Assembly: GCA_002431845.1 (NCBI GenBank)
Contig: DJEH01000103.1
Location: 8,573-15,381, forward strand
Length of the DNA: 6,809 bases
Direction: 5' to 3'
From: Prevotellaceae bacterium UBA5903
GTDB lineage: Bacteria; Bacteroidota; Bacteroidia; Bacteroidales; Bacteroidaceae
A program made the translations under genes and the position numbers. Every line of letters begins with the position of its first letter. Within the stretch, counting starts at the first letter, position 1. Positions 1 to 5,998 of this stretch are shown one piece after another. A model generated the notes under the pieces. It was not told the origin of the DNA. It ran no database searches and saw nothing but the letters and a program-made list of their open reading frames with translations.

Positions 1-38
1 TATCAAGAATAGTTTGACAGGCAAAACTCTTCTTGATA
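1..38 (-). repeat. Long imperfect inverted repeat (hairpin) over the start of the truncated gene
   Basis: A 9-bp perfect outer stem (positions 1-9 with 30-38, arms TATCAAGAA and TTCTTGATA) is followed by a single mismatch, then a 5-bp inner stem (11-15 with 24-28, AGTTT and AAACT), closing an 8-nt loop at 16-23. That gives 14 paired bases with one 1x1 mismatch. The structure begins 10 nt downstream of the proposed ATG, so it lies in coding sequence if the gene call is right. It could affect ribosome entry, be part of the riboswitch expression platform, or be a terminator whose tail lies beyond the left edge. The arms are seen directly; the function is inference. Confidence 0.6.
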
Positions 39-48
39 AACAAGTCAT
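1..48 (-). CDS. Start of a B12-riboswitch-controlled gene, probably an exported or outer-membrane protein (5' fragment)
   Basis: Only the first 16 codons are inside the window; the frame runs off the left edge. The fragment reads MTCLSRRVLPVKLFLI: two arginines, then a lysine, leading into a hydrophobic run, as at the start of a signal peptide. The ATG at 48-46 is the only ATG between the riboswitch and the edge in this frame. The frame is open upstream back to a TAA at 153-151, and no alternative start looks better. No Shine-Dalgarno sequence sits at normal spacing; an AGGAG is 26 nt upstream, which is too far. Known biology: B12 riboswitches in Bacteroidetes commonly precede TonB-dependent B12 receptors (BtuB-like) and other corrinoid uptake or B12-alternative genes. 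A BtuB-type receptor is therefore the best guess, but the product cannot be identified from 16 residues. A long hairpin overlaps codons 4-16, so a regulatory leader peptide is an alternative. Confidence 0.5.
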   Translation of the reverse strand, partial: MTCLSRRVLPVKLFLI

Positions 49-135
49 TGGTAAGTGGTTTTGTGAATATGTAGCTCCTTGTTGAGGAGTTTGCTTCTTT
101 ATTCTTCCTCGAGAATGAAAGAGGCGTGTCGTGTT

Positions 136-170
136 AGAGAAAAGCCTTGCTTAGCATCTATAACAAAGCT
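136..170 (-). terminator. Candidate terminator hairpin in the riboswitch expression platform
   Basis: On the minus strand, AGCTTTG (170-164) can pair with CAAGGCT (149-143), 7 bp including one G-U pair, and the 3' arm runs directly into TTTTCTCT (142-135). The 5' arm starts 3 nt after the B12 box. A hairpin so placed, with a U-rich tail, could act as a ligand-dependent terminator. The stem is short and only moderately GC-rich, so this is a weak call. A translational mechanism using the CTCCT/AGGAG hairpin at 89-75 is the competing explanation. Confidence 0.3.
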
Positions 171-173
171 CAC

Positions 174-352
174 GGCAGGTATTCTGGCTCGTCCCTCAGC
201 ATCCGCCTTCCCGTTTGTAAGCTATGAAGTGCACTCATTAAGAGCGGTGTATCATGCCCAAACAGTGGCCAATATGGAATGCTGAGTAAAAGAATGGACA
301 TACAGCAGCGGGACTGCACAGGATTTGCACCTGTTTCCCTAATCCGTAGGCA
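174..352 (-). promoter_or_regulatory. Cobalamin (vitamin B12) riboswitch
   Basis: Read on the minus strand, the conserved blocks of the adenosylcobalamin riboswitch appear in the right order. AGGGAAACAGGTGCAAATCC (340-321) contains the GGGAA block and a CAGG/CCTG stem-loop. It is followed by GCAGTCCCGCTGCTGTA (317-301), whose TCCC pairs with the earlier GGGA. A CACTGT comes after about 40 nt, then GGGAAGG (211-205), and finally the B12 box AGCCAGAATACCTGCC (189-174), which closely matches the consensus AGYCMGgAgaCCkGCC. The RNA senses a cobalamin derivative and normally represses the gene downstream when B12 is plentiful. The outer P1 helix is not obvious, and the aptamer begins only about 12 nt from the predicted transcript start. 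The regulated gene starts at 48 and leaves the window. The aptamer identity is well supported; the exact 5' boundary is approximate. Confidence 0.93.
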
Positions 353-356
353 AGTG

Positions 357-386
357 CAAAGGTAGAATTTTTTTTTTATGTAGAAA
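357..386 (-). promoter_or_regulatory. Bacteroidetes-type promoter for the riboswitch transcript
   Basis: On the minus strand, TACCTTTG (364-357) matches the Bacteroidetes -7 consensus TAnnTTTG exactly. A weak -33-like TTT (386-384) lies 19 nt upstream. The spacer contains a run of ten A residues (377-368, minus strand). Predicted transcription starts near 350-352, just before the riboswitch core, which places the aptamer at the very 5' end of the mRNA. Confidence 0.7.
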
Positions 387-414
387 TAAAAGCCTAAGCA
401 GTTGTTGCTTAAAC

Positions 415-470
415 GCAAAAAAGAGGCAATGAGAAATGACCCTTTTATTAGGCATTTCTCATTGTCTCTT
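415..470 (-). terminator. Intrinsic terminator of the YfhO-family gene
   Basis: An 18-bp stem (421-438 with 453-470) containing one G-T pair encloses a 14-nt loop. On the minus strand it is followed at once by TTTTTT (420-415 region). It starts 33 nt past the YfhO-family stop codon at 503 and ends before the riboswitch promoter, separating the two transcription units. Confidence 0.88.
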
Positions 471-502
471 ACTGTTATTTTTTAAATTGTAGTTGCTTGA
501 TG

Positions 503-3115
503 TTAAGCCTCCTTTTTGCTCTTGCGAACGTTATATACAATGGCAAAAACAAATAGCAACATAATAACTGCGAGTGCAGCATAAGCCACGTTGTTGGTGG
601 TGGTGACAGACGATGGACGGAATGTAGCCACCACTTGATGCTTGCCCGCAGGCACCTTGAGTGCACGCAACACGTAGTTTACACGACCAAATTCGGCAGG
701 CTTGCCATCAATTGTTACGGTCCAACCTGGGTAGTATATCTCAGAGAATACAACCACACCGCCCTTGGCACTATTGATGGTATACTTTAGTTGGTTAGTG
801 TCGTAAGCATCGAGTATAACAGTGCCCGAGTCGAGTGGCGAGCCATTGAGCGTGGCTTTAAATTTATCATCGGCTACAGCTTGGTGCTTAGTGTCGAGAT
901 GGGTGAGGGCTGCCATTTCAGCATCGGCATTCTTAACGAACGATAGGTTGCTAACGAACCATCCATTGCCGTTGGCACGAGGGTTCTCAATAACTTGGTT
1001 AGCCTGTTTGCCAAAGATAAGATACTTGGTGTTGAGCATGTTGATAACGGGTGCAATGCTGTCTGCATTCACCTTGGTCATGTCGCCCTCAGCAGCGTTA
1101 ATAGCGTTGGCAAGTTGCTGTATCTCGTCGTTGAGTTGACGGTCTACAAGGTCTTGATAACGGTGCAACTTGGCTGCATGGTAGCCCCCAATGCTGTGAT
1201 GATAGTATGAGGTGGCGTTAGAGGTTTCGTTGAACGGACTGCCGCCAGTGCTTAGGTTGAGCACACGATAGTAGCTCTTGTCTTGCAAGATGCGTGCGTC
1301 GGCAGGGGTTTTAGTAAAGGTTTCTTGACGTACGGTTTCTTCGGTAAAGCTATCGTTGTTGAGGTAGCGCTTGTCTATTTGCCACATATCTACCAAGCAT
1401 ATCAATGCTAAGATAGCGCAGCAAATGTCGCCTCTGAGCTTATCCGAAGCGTATGCCCATACCACTAAAATGCCCAAAATTATTACAAAAGCAGAGCGCA
1501 AAGCATCGGCCGAAAGTATGGCATGGTGCATAGAGGTGATGGCTGCCATGTATTGTCCGATAAGCTCGGCAGGGAAGCCTGCTTGACGCATCATGCTAAA
1601 GGTTTCCATGTCGGACGACGAGATGCAATTGCCTGCTACGCCAGGAGCAATCCATACCAACAAGCAGAAGCCCAAAGTGAGAACTAATGCTACGGGCAGA
1701 CCTATCTTTTTGGTTAAAGTAGCGTCTTTCCAGTGCAAAAGGTCGAAGAGGTGCTTGTTTTTAGATATTTCGTAAAGACAGAGAACGGCAAGTAATGGAA
1801 TGGTAAACTCAGCAATAACAAGTGCCGAACTTACGGTGCGGAACTTGGCATAGAGCGGCATGTGGTCGATGAAGAAGTCGGTTATGCCAGGAATATTTTT
1901 GCCCCATGCAAAGAGCAAACTTAGGAGAGTGGCAGCAAGTAGTCCCCATTTAATAGGGCCTTTAACGTAGAATAGGCCAAGGATAAACAAGAAGCAAACA
2001 AAGGCTCCCACATACACTGGGCCAACCGTAAATGGCTGGTCGCCCCAATAAAGCATGATGCCGGGAGGGTATGCTTGGATGTTGGCTTGCTGCAGAGCTT
2101 GCTGTGTTTGCCCCGCACATTGGTAAAAGTCGTCGTATCCGTTGAGGTCTTCAACGCCCTCGCGGTCGAGGATTGACGATGAACCACCGCCTTTATAGTC
2201 GGGAATGAGCAGTGTGAGTGTTTCGTCAATGCCATAGCTCCACATGGTAATGTAGTCGCGGTCGAGGCCGTTGGTGGCTTGTTGTGCTTGTTGAGCACCG
2301 TGCTTTTGTGGCGTTAGTTCGGCCTTTCCACGCATAGACTCTTGCGCATATTGGTAGGTGTGATAGATGTTGGGAAGGTTGGCAGCAACGCCCAACAAAC
2401 CAGCAATAATTAGCACACCTGTGGCTTTAGCCCATTTTCCTAACGACTTTTTAATGCATGCATCTACAAAATATGCCACCACGAGCATAAGCATGACGAA
2501 GAGAAAATAGTAGGTCATTTGCAAGTGGTTGCTCACCACCTGAAAGGCGGTAAATAATGCCGTTACAGCACCGCCCCAAAGGTACTTGCCCCTATAACAT
2601 AACACCAAACCCGCAATGGTGGGGGGAATAAATGCAAGGGTCATTACCTTCCAGATGTGTCCAGCAGCAATGATGATAAGAAAATAAGAGGAGAAAGCCC
2701 ACAATATGGAGCCTAATGCCGCCAAGTAGGGCTTGAAGTTGAAGGCACGTAGCAAAACGTAAAAGCCCAAGAGGTAGAGGAACAAATAGCTAATGGCAGG
2801 AAACCACTTGCCTGTGCCAAGGGCATAAACCTCGGAAAGCGCATAAACGGTGTCGGTGGCACCATACGAGGGAGCCGTTTGATAGGTAGGCATACCGCTA
2901 AATATAGCGTTGGACCATCGAGAGGTTTCGCCGTTGTGTGTGCTGCGAAACTCTTTTTGCTCTTGCCCCAAACCTACTGAGGCCACCGTGTCGTGACCGC
3001 CTAACACAAGTCCTTCGCTCATAGGAGTGAAGAAATAAACTGTGCTGACAATCAAGAAAAGCAACACAACGATGGCATCGGGTGCAGCTTTTTTTAGAAT
3101 GCTTGTAAAGTTCAT
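503..3115 (-). CDS. YfhO-family polytopic membrane protein (GT-C-like fold)
   Basis: This encodes an 870-residue inner-membrane protein resembling the YfhO family (Pfam YfhO) at the length usual in Bacteroidetes. By eye there is a first membrane helix at about 13-30, then a short periplasmic loop with a HD pair (His41-Asp42), the position where GT-C glycosyltransferase-like proteins carry an acidic residue. Helices cluster at about 107-250, a large extracytoplasmic loop spans 253-360 and is rich in glutamine, and further helices lie at about 363-405, 425-448, 472-490 and 541-580. A long soluble domain (about 582-838) ends with the family hallmark YYPGWTVTIDG (794-804) followed by NYVLRALKVPAGKHQV (813-828). 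A final helix (842-862) and a basic tail close the protein. Firmicute YfhO proteins act in glycosylation of cell-envelope polymers such as lipoteichoic acid; the Bacteroidetes role and substrate are unknown. The gene stands alone with its own promoter and terminator. The ATG at 3115 gives a natural N-terminus with a leader of about 20 nt. Confidence 0.93.
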   Translation of the reverse strand: MNFTSILKKAAPDAIVVLLFLIVSTVYFFTPMSEGLVLGGHDTVASVGLGQEQKEFRSTHNGETSRWSNAIFSGMPTYQTAPSYGATDTVYALSEVYALGTGKWFPAISYLFLYLLGFYVLLRAFNFKPYLAALGSILWAFSSYFLIIIAAGHIWKVMTLAFIPPTIAGLVLCYRGKYLWGGAVTALFTAFQVVSNHLQMTYYFLFVMLMLVVAYFVDACIKKSLGKWAKATGVLIIAGLLGVAANLPNIYHTYQYAQESMRGKAELTPQKHGAQQAQQATNGLDRDYITMWSYGIDETLTLLIPDYKGGGSSSILDREGVEDLNGYDDFYQCAGQTQQALQQANIQAYPPGIMLYWGDQPFTVGPVYVGAFVCFLFILGLFYVKGPIKWGLLAATLLSLLFAWGKNIPGITDFFIDHMPLYAKFRTVSSALVIAEFTIPLLAVLCLYEISKNKHLFDLLHWKDATLTKKIGLPVALVLTLGFCLLVWIAPGVAGNCISSSDMETFSMMRQAGFPAELIGQYMAAITSMHHAILSADALRSAFVIILGILVVWAYASDKLRGDICCAILALICLVDMWQIDKRYLNNDSFTEETVRQETFTKTPADARILQDKSYYRVLNLSTGGSPFNETSNATSYYHHSIGGYHAAKLHRYQDLVDRQLNDEIQQLANAINAAEGDMTKVNADSIAPVINMLNTKYLIFGKQANQVIENPRANGNGWFVSNLSFVKNADAEMAALTHLDTKHQAVADDKFKATLNGSPLDSGTVILDAYDTNQLKYTINSAKGGVVVFSEIYYPGWTVTIDGKPAEFGRVNYVLRALKVPAGKHQVVATFRPSSVTTTNNVAYAALAVIMLLFVFAIVYNVRKSKKEA

Positions 3116-3140
3116 ATTAATTGTTTTAATGTTTTAAGTA

Positions 3141-3148
3141 CAAAAGTA
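3141..3148 (-). promoter_or_regulatory. Promoter -7 element of the YfhO-family gene
   Basis: On the minus strand, TACTTTTG (3148-3141) matches TAnnTTTG. It predicts a start near 3135 and a leader of about 20 nt before the ATG at 3115. The nearest upstream TTG (3175-3173) is 24 nt away, longer than usual, so the -33 element is uncertain. Confidence 0.6.
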
Positions 3149-3188
3149 CAGAAACATCTTAGAATAGGCTTGCAATGGTGTCTGAAAG

Positions 3189-3220
3189 TTTAAGTTTCCC
3201 TCTAAGCCAAACTACATTTG
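3189..3220 (+). promoter_or_regulatory. Upstream promoter candidate of the 208-residue protein gene
   Basis: TACATTTG (3213-3220) matches the Bacteroidetes -7 box, with a weak TTT (3189-3191) 21 nt upstream. It would give a 5' leader of about 70 nt. It shares the segment TACATTTGCA with the downstream candidate 42 nt away, so one of the two may be a duplicate or decoy. Confidence 0.45.
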
Positions 3221-3235
3221 CAGCGTAGCAAAAGG

Positions 3236-3262
3236 TTTATCTATAATTTTTTCTTACATTTG
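3236..3262 (+). promoter_or_regulatory. Proximal promoter candidate of the 208-residue protein gene
   Basis: TACATTTG (3255-3262) matches TAnnTTTG and is preceded at about 16 nt by TTT (3236-3238) within an A/T-rich stretch. It predicts transcription from about 3268, some 30 nt before the ATG. It is better placed than the upstream copy. Confidence 0.55.
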
Positions 3263-3298
3263 CATAATATTGTATTAATCTGATAATAAGCCGAAAAT

Positions 3299-3925
3299 AT
3301 GGAAATATTAGATATTATAGGAGTCGGTATAGGCATTGTTGCTACAGTTCTTGGCGGCGTATGGTTTATTGTAAATAAAGCTTTTGGCGTTGGGCGTTTT
3401 TCTCATCGTATAGATGAAGTGGATAAGCGCACAAGCAATGCTGCATGTGATTTGCATAGTAAAGACATTGATAGTATAAAGTATGACATACGTTCTATAA
3501 AGACAGATATAGTAACTATAAAGTCTTTATTGGCAATGAAGCACAAAGATGCTGCATCTATTTTTTCTATGAAGAATAGCCCTCGTCAGCTTAACGATGT
3601 TGGCAAGAGATTGTTGGCAGATATAAAAGGAGAAGAGTTCTTAGCAAAATATCAGCAAGAACTGTTTACACTAATAGAAAGCTATGCTCCAAAGACTGCT
3701 CTTGATGTAGAAAATGCTGCTCACGAGGCGTGCATGTCTTGTGTAAACAAGGATATATTTAATGGGTTTAAGAATTTTATTTATAATTCTCCTTCCTTCA
3801 TGATAAAAAATAATGATGGACAAGAGCGACCTTATGACTTGACTATACCAGACATATGTTTCGTTTTGAGTCTGCCCTTGCGAGATATGTATTTAAAAGA
3901 ACATCCGCAAATAGTAGTAGAGTAG
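3299..3925 (+). CDS. Uncharacterised membrane-anchored coiled-coil protein (208 residues)
   Basis: I do not recognise this family with confidence. The N-terminus (residues 3-27) is a glycine-containing hydrophobic helix without a cleavage site, so it is probably a membrane anchor. Residues 36-80 form a coiled coil: Ile57, Ile60, Ile64, Ile67, Ile71, Ile74 and Leu78 fall exactly on a/d heptad positions, built from a seven-residue repeat of the type (S/T)IKxDI. A soluble C-terminal domain (about 85-208) opens with SPRQLNDVGKRLL (94-106) and contains KTALDVENAAHEAC around the centre. The leader before the ATG is A-rich with no Shine-Dalgarno sequence. Isoleucine is often ATA and codons are AT-rich, in contrast to the neighbouring pckA, which suggests low expression or later acquisition. 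The gene is monocistronic and convergent with the transporter. A coiled-coil oligomer at the membrane with a cytoplasmic domain is the most that can be inferred; no catalytic motif is visible. Confidence 0.85.
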   Translation: MEILDIIGVGIGIVATVLGGVWFIVNKAFGVGRFSHRIDEVDKRTSNAACDLHSKDIDSIKYDIRSIKTDIVTIKSLLAMKHKDAASIFSMKNSPRQLNDVGKRLLADIKGEEFLAKYQQELFTLIESYAPKTALDVENAAHEACMSCVNKDIFNGFKNFIYNSPSFMIKNNDGQERPYDLTIPDICFVLSLPLRDMYLKEHPQIVVE

Positions 3926-3928
3926 ATA

Positions 3929-3999
3929 ATACAAAAATAGTCCCCTTTGCAATAGAATGTATATTCCTAATTATATTACAAAGGGGACTATTTTTGTAT
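3929..3999. terminator. Bidirectional intrinsic terminator with a perfect 21-bp stem
   Basis: Positions 3929-3949 are the exact reverse complement of 3979-3999, with a 29-nt A/T-rich loop. The stem core AGTCCCCTTTG is flanked by A-rich sequence on the 5' side and ATTTTTG on the 3' side, so each strand offers a hairpin ending in a U run. It starts 3 nt after the stop of the 208-residue gene and lies 16 nt beyond the stop of the convergent transporter gene, serving both. Confidence 0.9.
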
Positions 4000-4015
4000 G
4001 AAATGTATGCCTAAT

Positions 4016-5674
4016 TTATACCCAAAACATCACTATCAGTTGGGCTATAATCACCCTAAGGAACATGCCTAAGGGATAGACCGTTGCATAGGCAACAGAG
4101 GCTTTGTCGTTGTCGGGGAGGGTGTCATTGACATATTCAAGCGCTATGGGGTTGGCCATTGCACCGCAGAGCATACCTGCAGTAGTAGCATAGCTCTTTT
4201 TGGCTCCAACCACGCTCACAATGCTCATGATGATAACAGGCACAAGAGTAATGACCATGGCTATGCCTATCCACCACAATGCTTTGGGCTGCATAACGGT
4301 GGCTACAAAGTCCTTGCCCGCATCGAGGCCTAAACAAGCCAAGTACATAGAAAGTCCTAACGAACGCAGCATGAGGTTGGCACTGGTAGTGGTGTAGGCC
4401 ACCATGTGAAAGCGTGGACCGAAAGCACCTATCAATATGCCCATCACGATAGGACCACCCGCCAAACCAAGCTTTACGGGGTAGCTCATTCCTGGAATAA
4501 AAACAGGGATGCTTCCTAATACCAATCCTAAGACGATACCAATAAAGATAGTTACCATGTTAGGCTCGTCAAGACGTTTTACAACGTTGCCAAGTTCTGT
4601 GGCCACTTGCTTAATGCTCTCGGCCTCGCCCACCACGGTTACGCGGTCGCCAATGCGCAATGTGAGGTTGGGAGTGGCTACAAGCTGTATGCCCGAACGC
4701 TGCACGCGGCTCACGTTTACCCCATGACGTTGGCGCAAGTGGAGGTCGCCTAAGTGACGCCCATTGATGTTAGAACGGGTGATGAGAATACGCTGAGAGA
4801 TGAGTTTAGAGTCGAGTGCATTCCAATCAACATCGTTTCTGTTCCAATTTTTATCGTCAATCTGACCAAAATAAATGGTGAGTTGAGGCACTTGCTTGGC
4901 TTGGGTGATGACCAATATGCGGTCGCCCTTTTCGAGTGTGGTTTGTGCATTGGGTAGTATAACTTTGCCCTCGCGCCATAGGCGAGATACAACAAATTTG
5001 CTCTCGTCCATGCCGCTTATCTCGCCTAATGTATGGCCAAATACGGCAGGATTGCAAACAAGGAAAGAAGCAATGAAAGCCTCGTCTTCACGCTCTTTTT
5101 CCTCGCTCTTCTCGTGTTGCGAAAGGTAGCCTCTAACCAGCAATAAAGCCAATATAACCCCCACCATGCCAAAGGCATAAGTGACGGCACAACCTAAAGC
5201 AGCGCCCGATGTAGGCTGTCCAAGTTGCTTAAGCGTTTGCTGAGCTGCACCTAAGGCAGGAGTGTTGGTAGTGGCTCCACATAGCACACCAAGCATCTCT
5301 TCGAGCGGAAGTAGGTGGGTCCATCCCACAATAAGGGCAAACAATGTGCCTATAATTACTACGCCTACGCTGAGCAAATTGAGCGTGGTACCACCCGTGC
5401 GGAATGTGCTCATAAAGCCAGGGCCGACCTGCAGTCCCAACGTATAAACAAAAAGCACAAGGCCAAAACTCTCGGCATAGTTGAGCATTTGGCTATCTAC
5501 TTGCAAACCTACTGCGCCTGCAAGAATACCAAAAAAGAACACGTATGTAACGCCCAAACTGATGCCCCTAAAACGCACCTTGCTTAGGGCTAAACCTAAG
5601 GCACAGATGAGACATATAATAATTACAGCTTGTATGGCTGAAGGAGTGTAAATGGTGTTGATTAACCATTCCAT
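4016..5674 (-). CDS. YidE/AspT-family (AAE) putative transporter with two RCK_C domains
   Basis: This 552-residue protein has the layout and length of E. coli YidE (about 553): membrane half (about 12-182), two central cytosolic RCK_C/TrkA-C domains (about 200-268 and 287-365), second membrane half (about 373-552). The two membrane halves are an internal duplication: GATTNTPAL (133-141) corresponds to GAMANPIAL (504-512). Other family signatures are FVYTLGLQVGPGF (75-87), KLGLAGGPIVMGILIG (401-416) and SVAYATVYPLGMFLR (526-540). The superfamily includes the aspartate:alanine exchanger AspT, but YidE-type members have no established substrate. RCK_C domains usually bind small ligands and gate transport. 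A charged linker at 185-198 (EKSEEKERED) separates the first half from the RCK part. It is transcribed alone and divergently from pckA. A role in dicarboxylate or amino-acid exchange is inference only. The ATG at 5674 gives the expected N-terminus; no Shine-Dalgarno is evident. Confidence 0.92.
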   Translation of the reverse strand: MEWLINTIYTPSAIQAVIIICLICALGLALSKVRFRGISLGVTYVFFFGILAGAVGLQVDSQMLNYAESFGLVLFVYTLGLQVGPGFMSTFRTGGTTLNLLSVGVVIIGTLFALIVGWTHLLPLEEMLGVLCGATTNTPALGAAQQTLKQLGQPTSGAALGCAVTYAFGMVGVILALLLVRGYLSQHEKSEEKEREDEAFIASFLVCNPAVFGHTLGEISGMDESKFVVSRLWREGKVILPNAQTTLEKGDRILVITQAKQVPQLTIYFGQIDDKNWNRNDVDWNALDSKLISQRILITRSNINGRHLGDLHLRQRHGVNVSRVQRSGIQLVATPNLTLRIGDRVTVVGEAESIKQVATELGNVVKRLDEPNMVTIFIGIVLGLVLGSIPVFIPGMSYPVKLGLAGGPIVMGILIGAFGPRFHMVAYTTTSANLMLRSLGLSMYLACLGLDAGKDFVATVMQPKALWWIGIAMVITLVPVIIMSIVSVVGAKKSYATTAGMLCGAMANPIALEYVNDTLPDNDKASVAYATVYPLGMFLRVIIAQLIVMFWV

Positions 5675-5764
5675 GATGATTGATGCTCTAATAGAAATAT
5701 TAAATAATGCGACCTCATGTATTGCTTATAGACATGATGCCCCTTATAATGTTATTTTTGCGAG

Positions 5765-5795
5765 CAAAGGTAGTGCTTGATAAGATAAAGGCAAA
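5765..5795 (-). promoter_or_regulatory. Promoter of the YidE/AspT-family transporter gene
   Basis: On the minus strand, TTTG (5795-5792) is followed after 19 nt by TACCTTTG (5772-5765), a full match to both Bacteroidetes promoter elements. Transcription is predicted from about 5759, leaving an untranslated leader of about 85 nt without a recognised structure. Confidence 0.75.
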
Positions 5796-5966
5796 ATAAA
5801 AATTAAAAATATTTGGTATGCGTATAACGTCAAAAAACTATACAAACTAACATAAAATAAGGGCTGAAAAAGAAAAAACATAAGTTTTTGCTAACAGAAC
5901 TTACACTTCAAGCTTTAAATGCAAGATATATGCGCAAAAAGACATAAATAAAATGCGTTAAAACTT

Positions 5967-5996
5967 TTTGTTTGTAGTAACAAATTAGTACTTTTG
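5967..5996 (+). promoter_or_regulatory. pckA promoter
   Basis: TTTG (5967-5970) and, 18 nt on, TACTTTTG (5989-5996) match the Bacteroidetes -33 and -7 elements. Transcription is predicted from about 6001, so the mRNA begins essentially with the 5'-end hairpin at 5999-6038. Confidence 0.78.
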
Positions 5997-5998
5997 CC

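Larger units (their letters stand above)
49..502. other. Intergenic regulatory region: riboswitch leader and YfhO-gene terminator
   Basis: This 454-bp stretch contains no convincing protein-coding gene. Read on the minus strand it holds, in order, the YfhO-gene terminator (470-415), a short A/T-rich spacer containing a 10-base A tract, a Bacteroidetes-type promoter (386-357), the cobalamin riboswitch (352-174) and an expression-platform stretch of about 125 nt before the ATG at 48. The platform holds two small hairpins. One is terminator-like at 170-136. The other, at 89-75, pairs CTCCT with AGGAG across a 5-nt loop. Short open frames on both strands here overlap the conserved riboswitch RNA and have no coding character. 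Confidence 0.8.

Noticed and set aside
79..285. Open frame of 68 codons on the plus strand
   Set aside because: It is antisense to the riboswitch and its expression platform and has no promoter or start context of its own.
301..360. Possible tRNA fragment on the plus strand, because of a GGATTTGCACC-like loop
   Set aside because: No cloverleaf can be completed; the same bases on the other strand are the GGGAA and GGTGCAAATCC blocks of the B12 aptamer.
170..418. Open frame of 82 codons on the minus strand
   Set aside because: It lies across the conserved cobalamin riboswitch and the promoter; the base pattern is explained by RNA structure, and the peptide has no recognisable features.
1921..2298. 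Open frame of 125 codons on the minus strand, plus other short frames within 503-3115
   Set aside because: They are alternate-frame shadows of the YfhO-family gene, whose full frame shows clear family motifs and membrane helices.
4750..5129. Overlapping short open frames on both strands inside the transporter gene
   Set aside because: The YidE/AspT frame is continuous and family-typical across the whole region, so these are shadows.
5875..5890. A/T hairpin with AAAAAC and GTTTTT arms
   Set aside because: Six A/T-dominated pairs with a 4-nt loop are too weak and too likely by chance in this A/T-rich stretch to call a terminator or operator.
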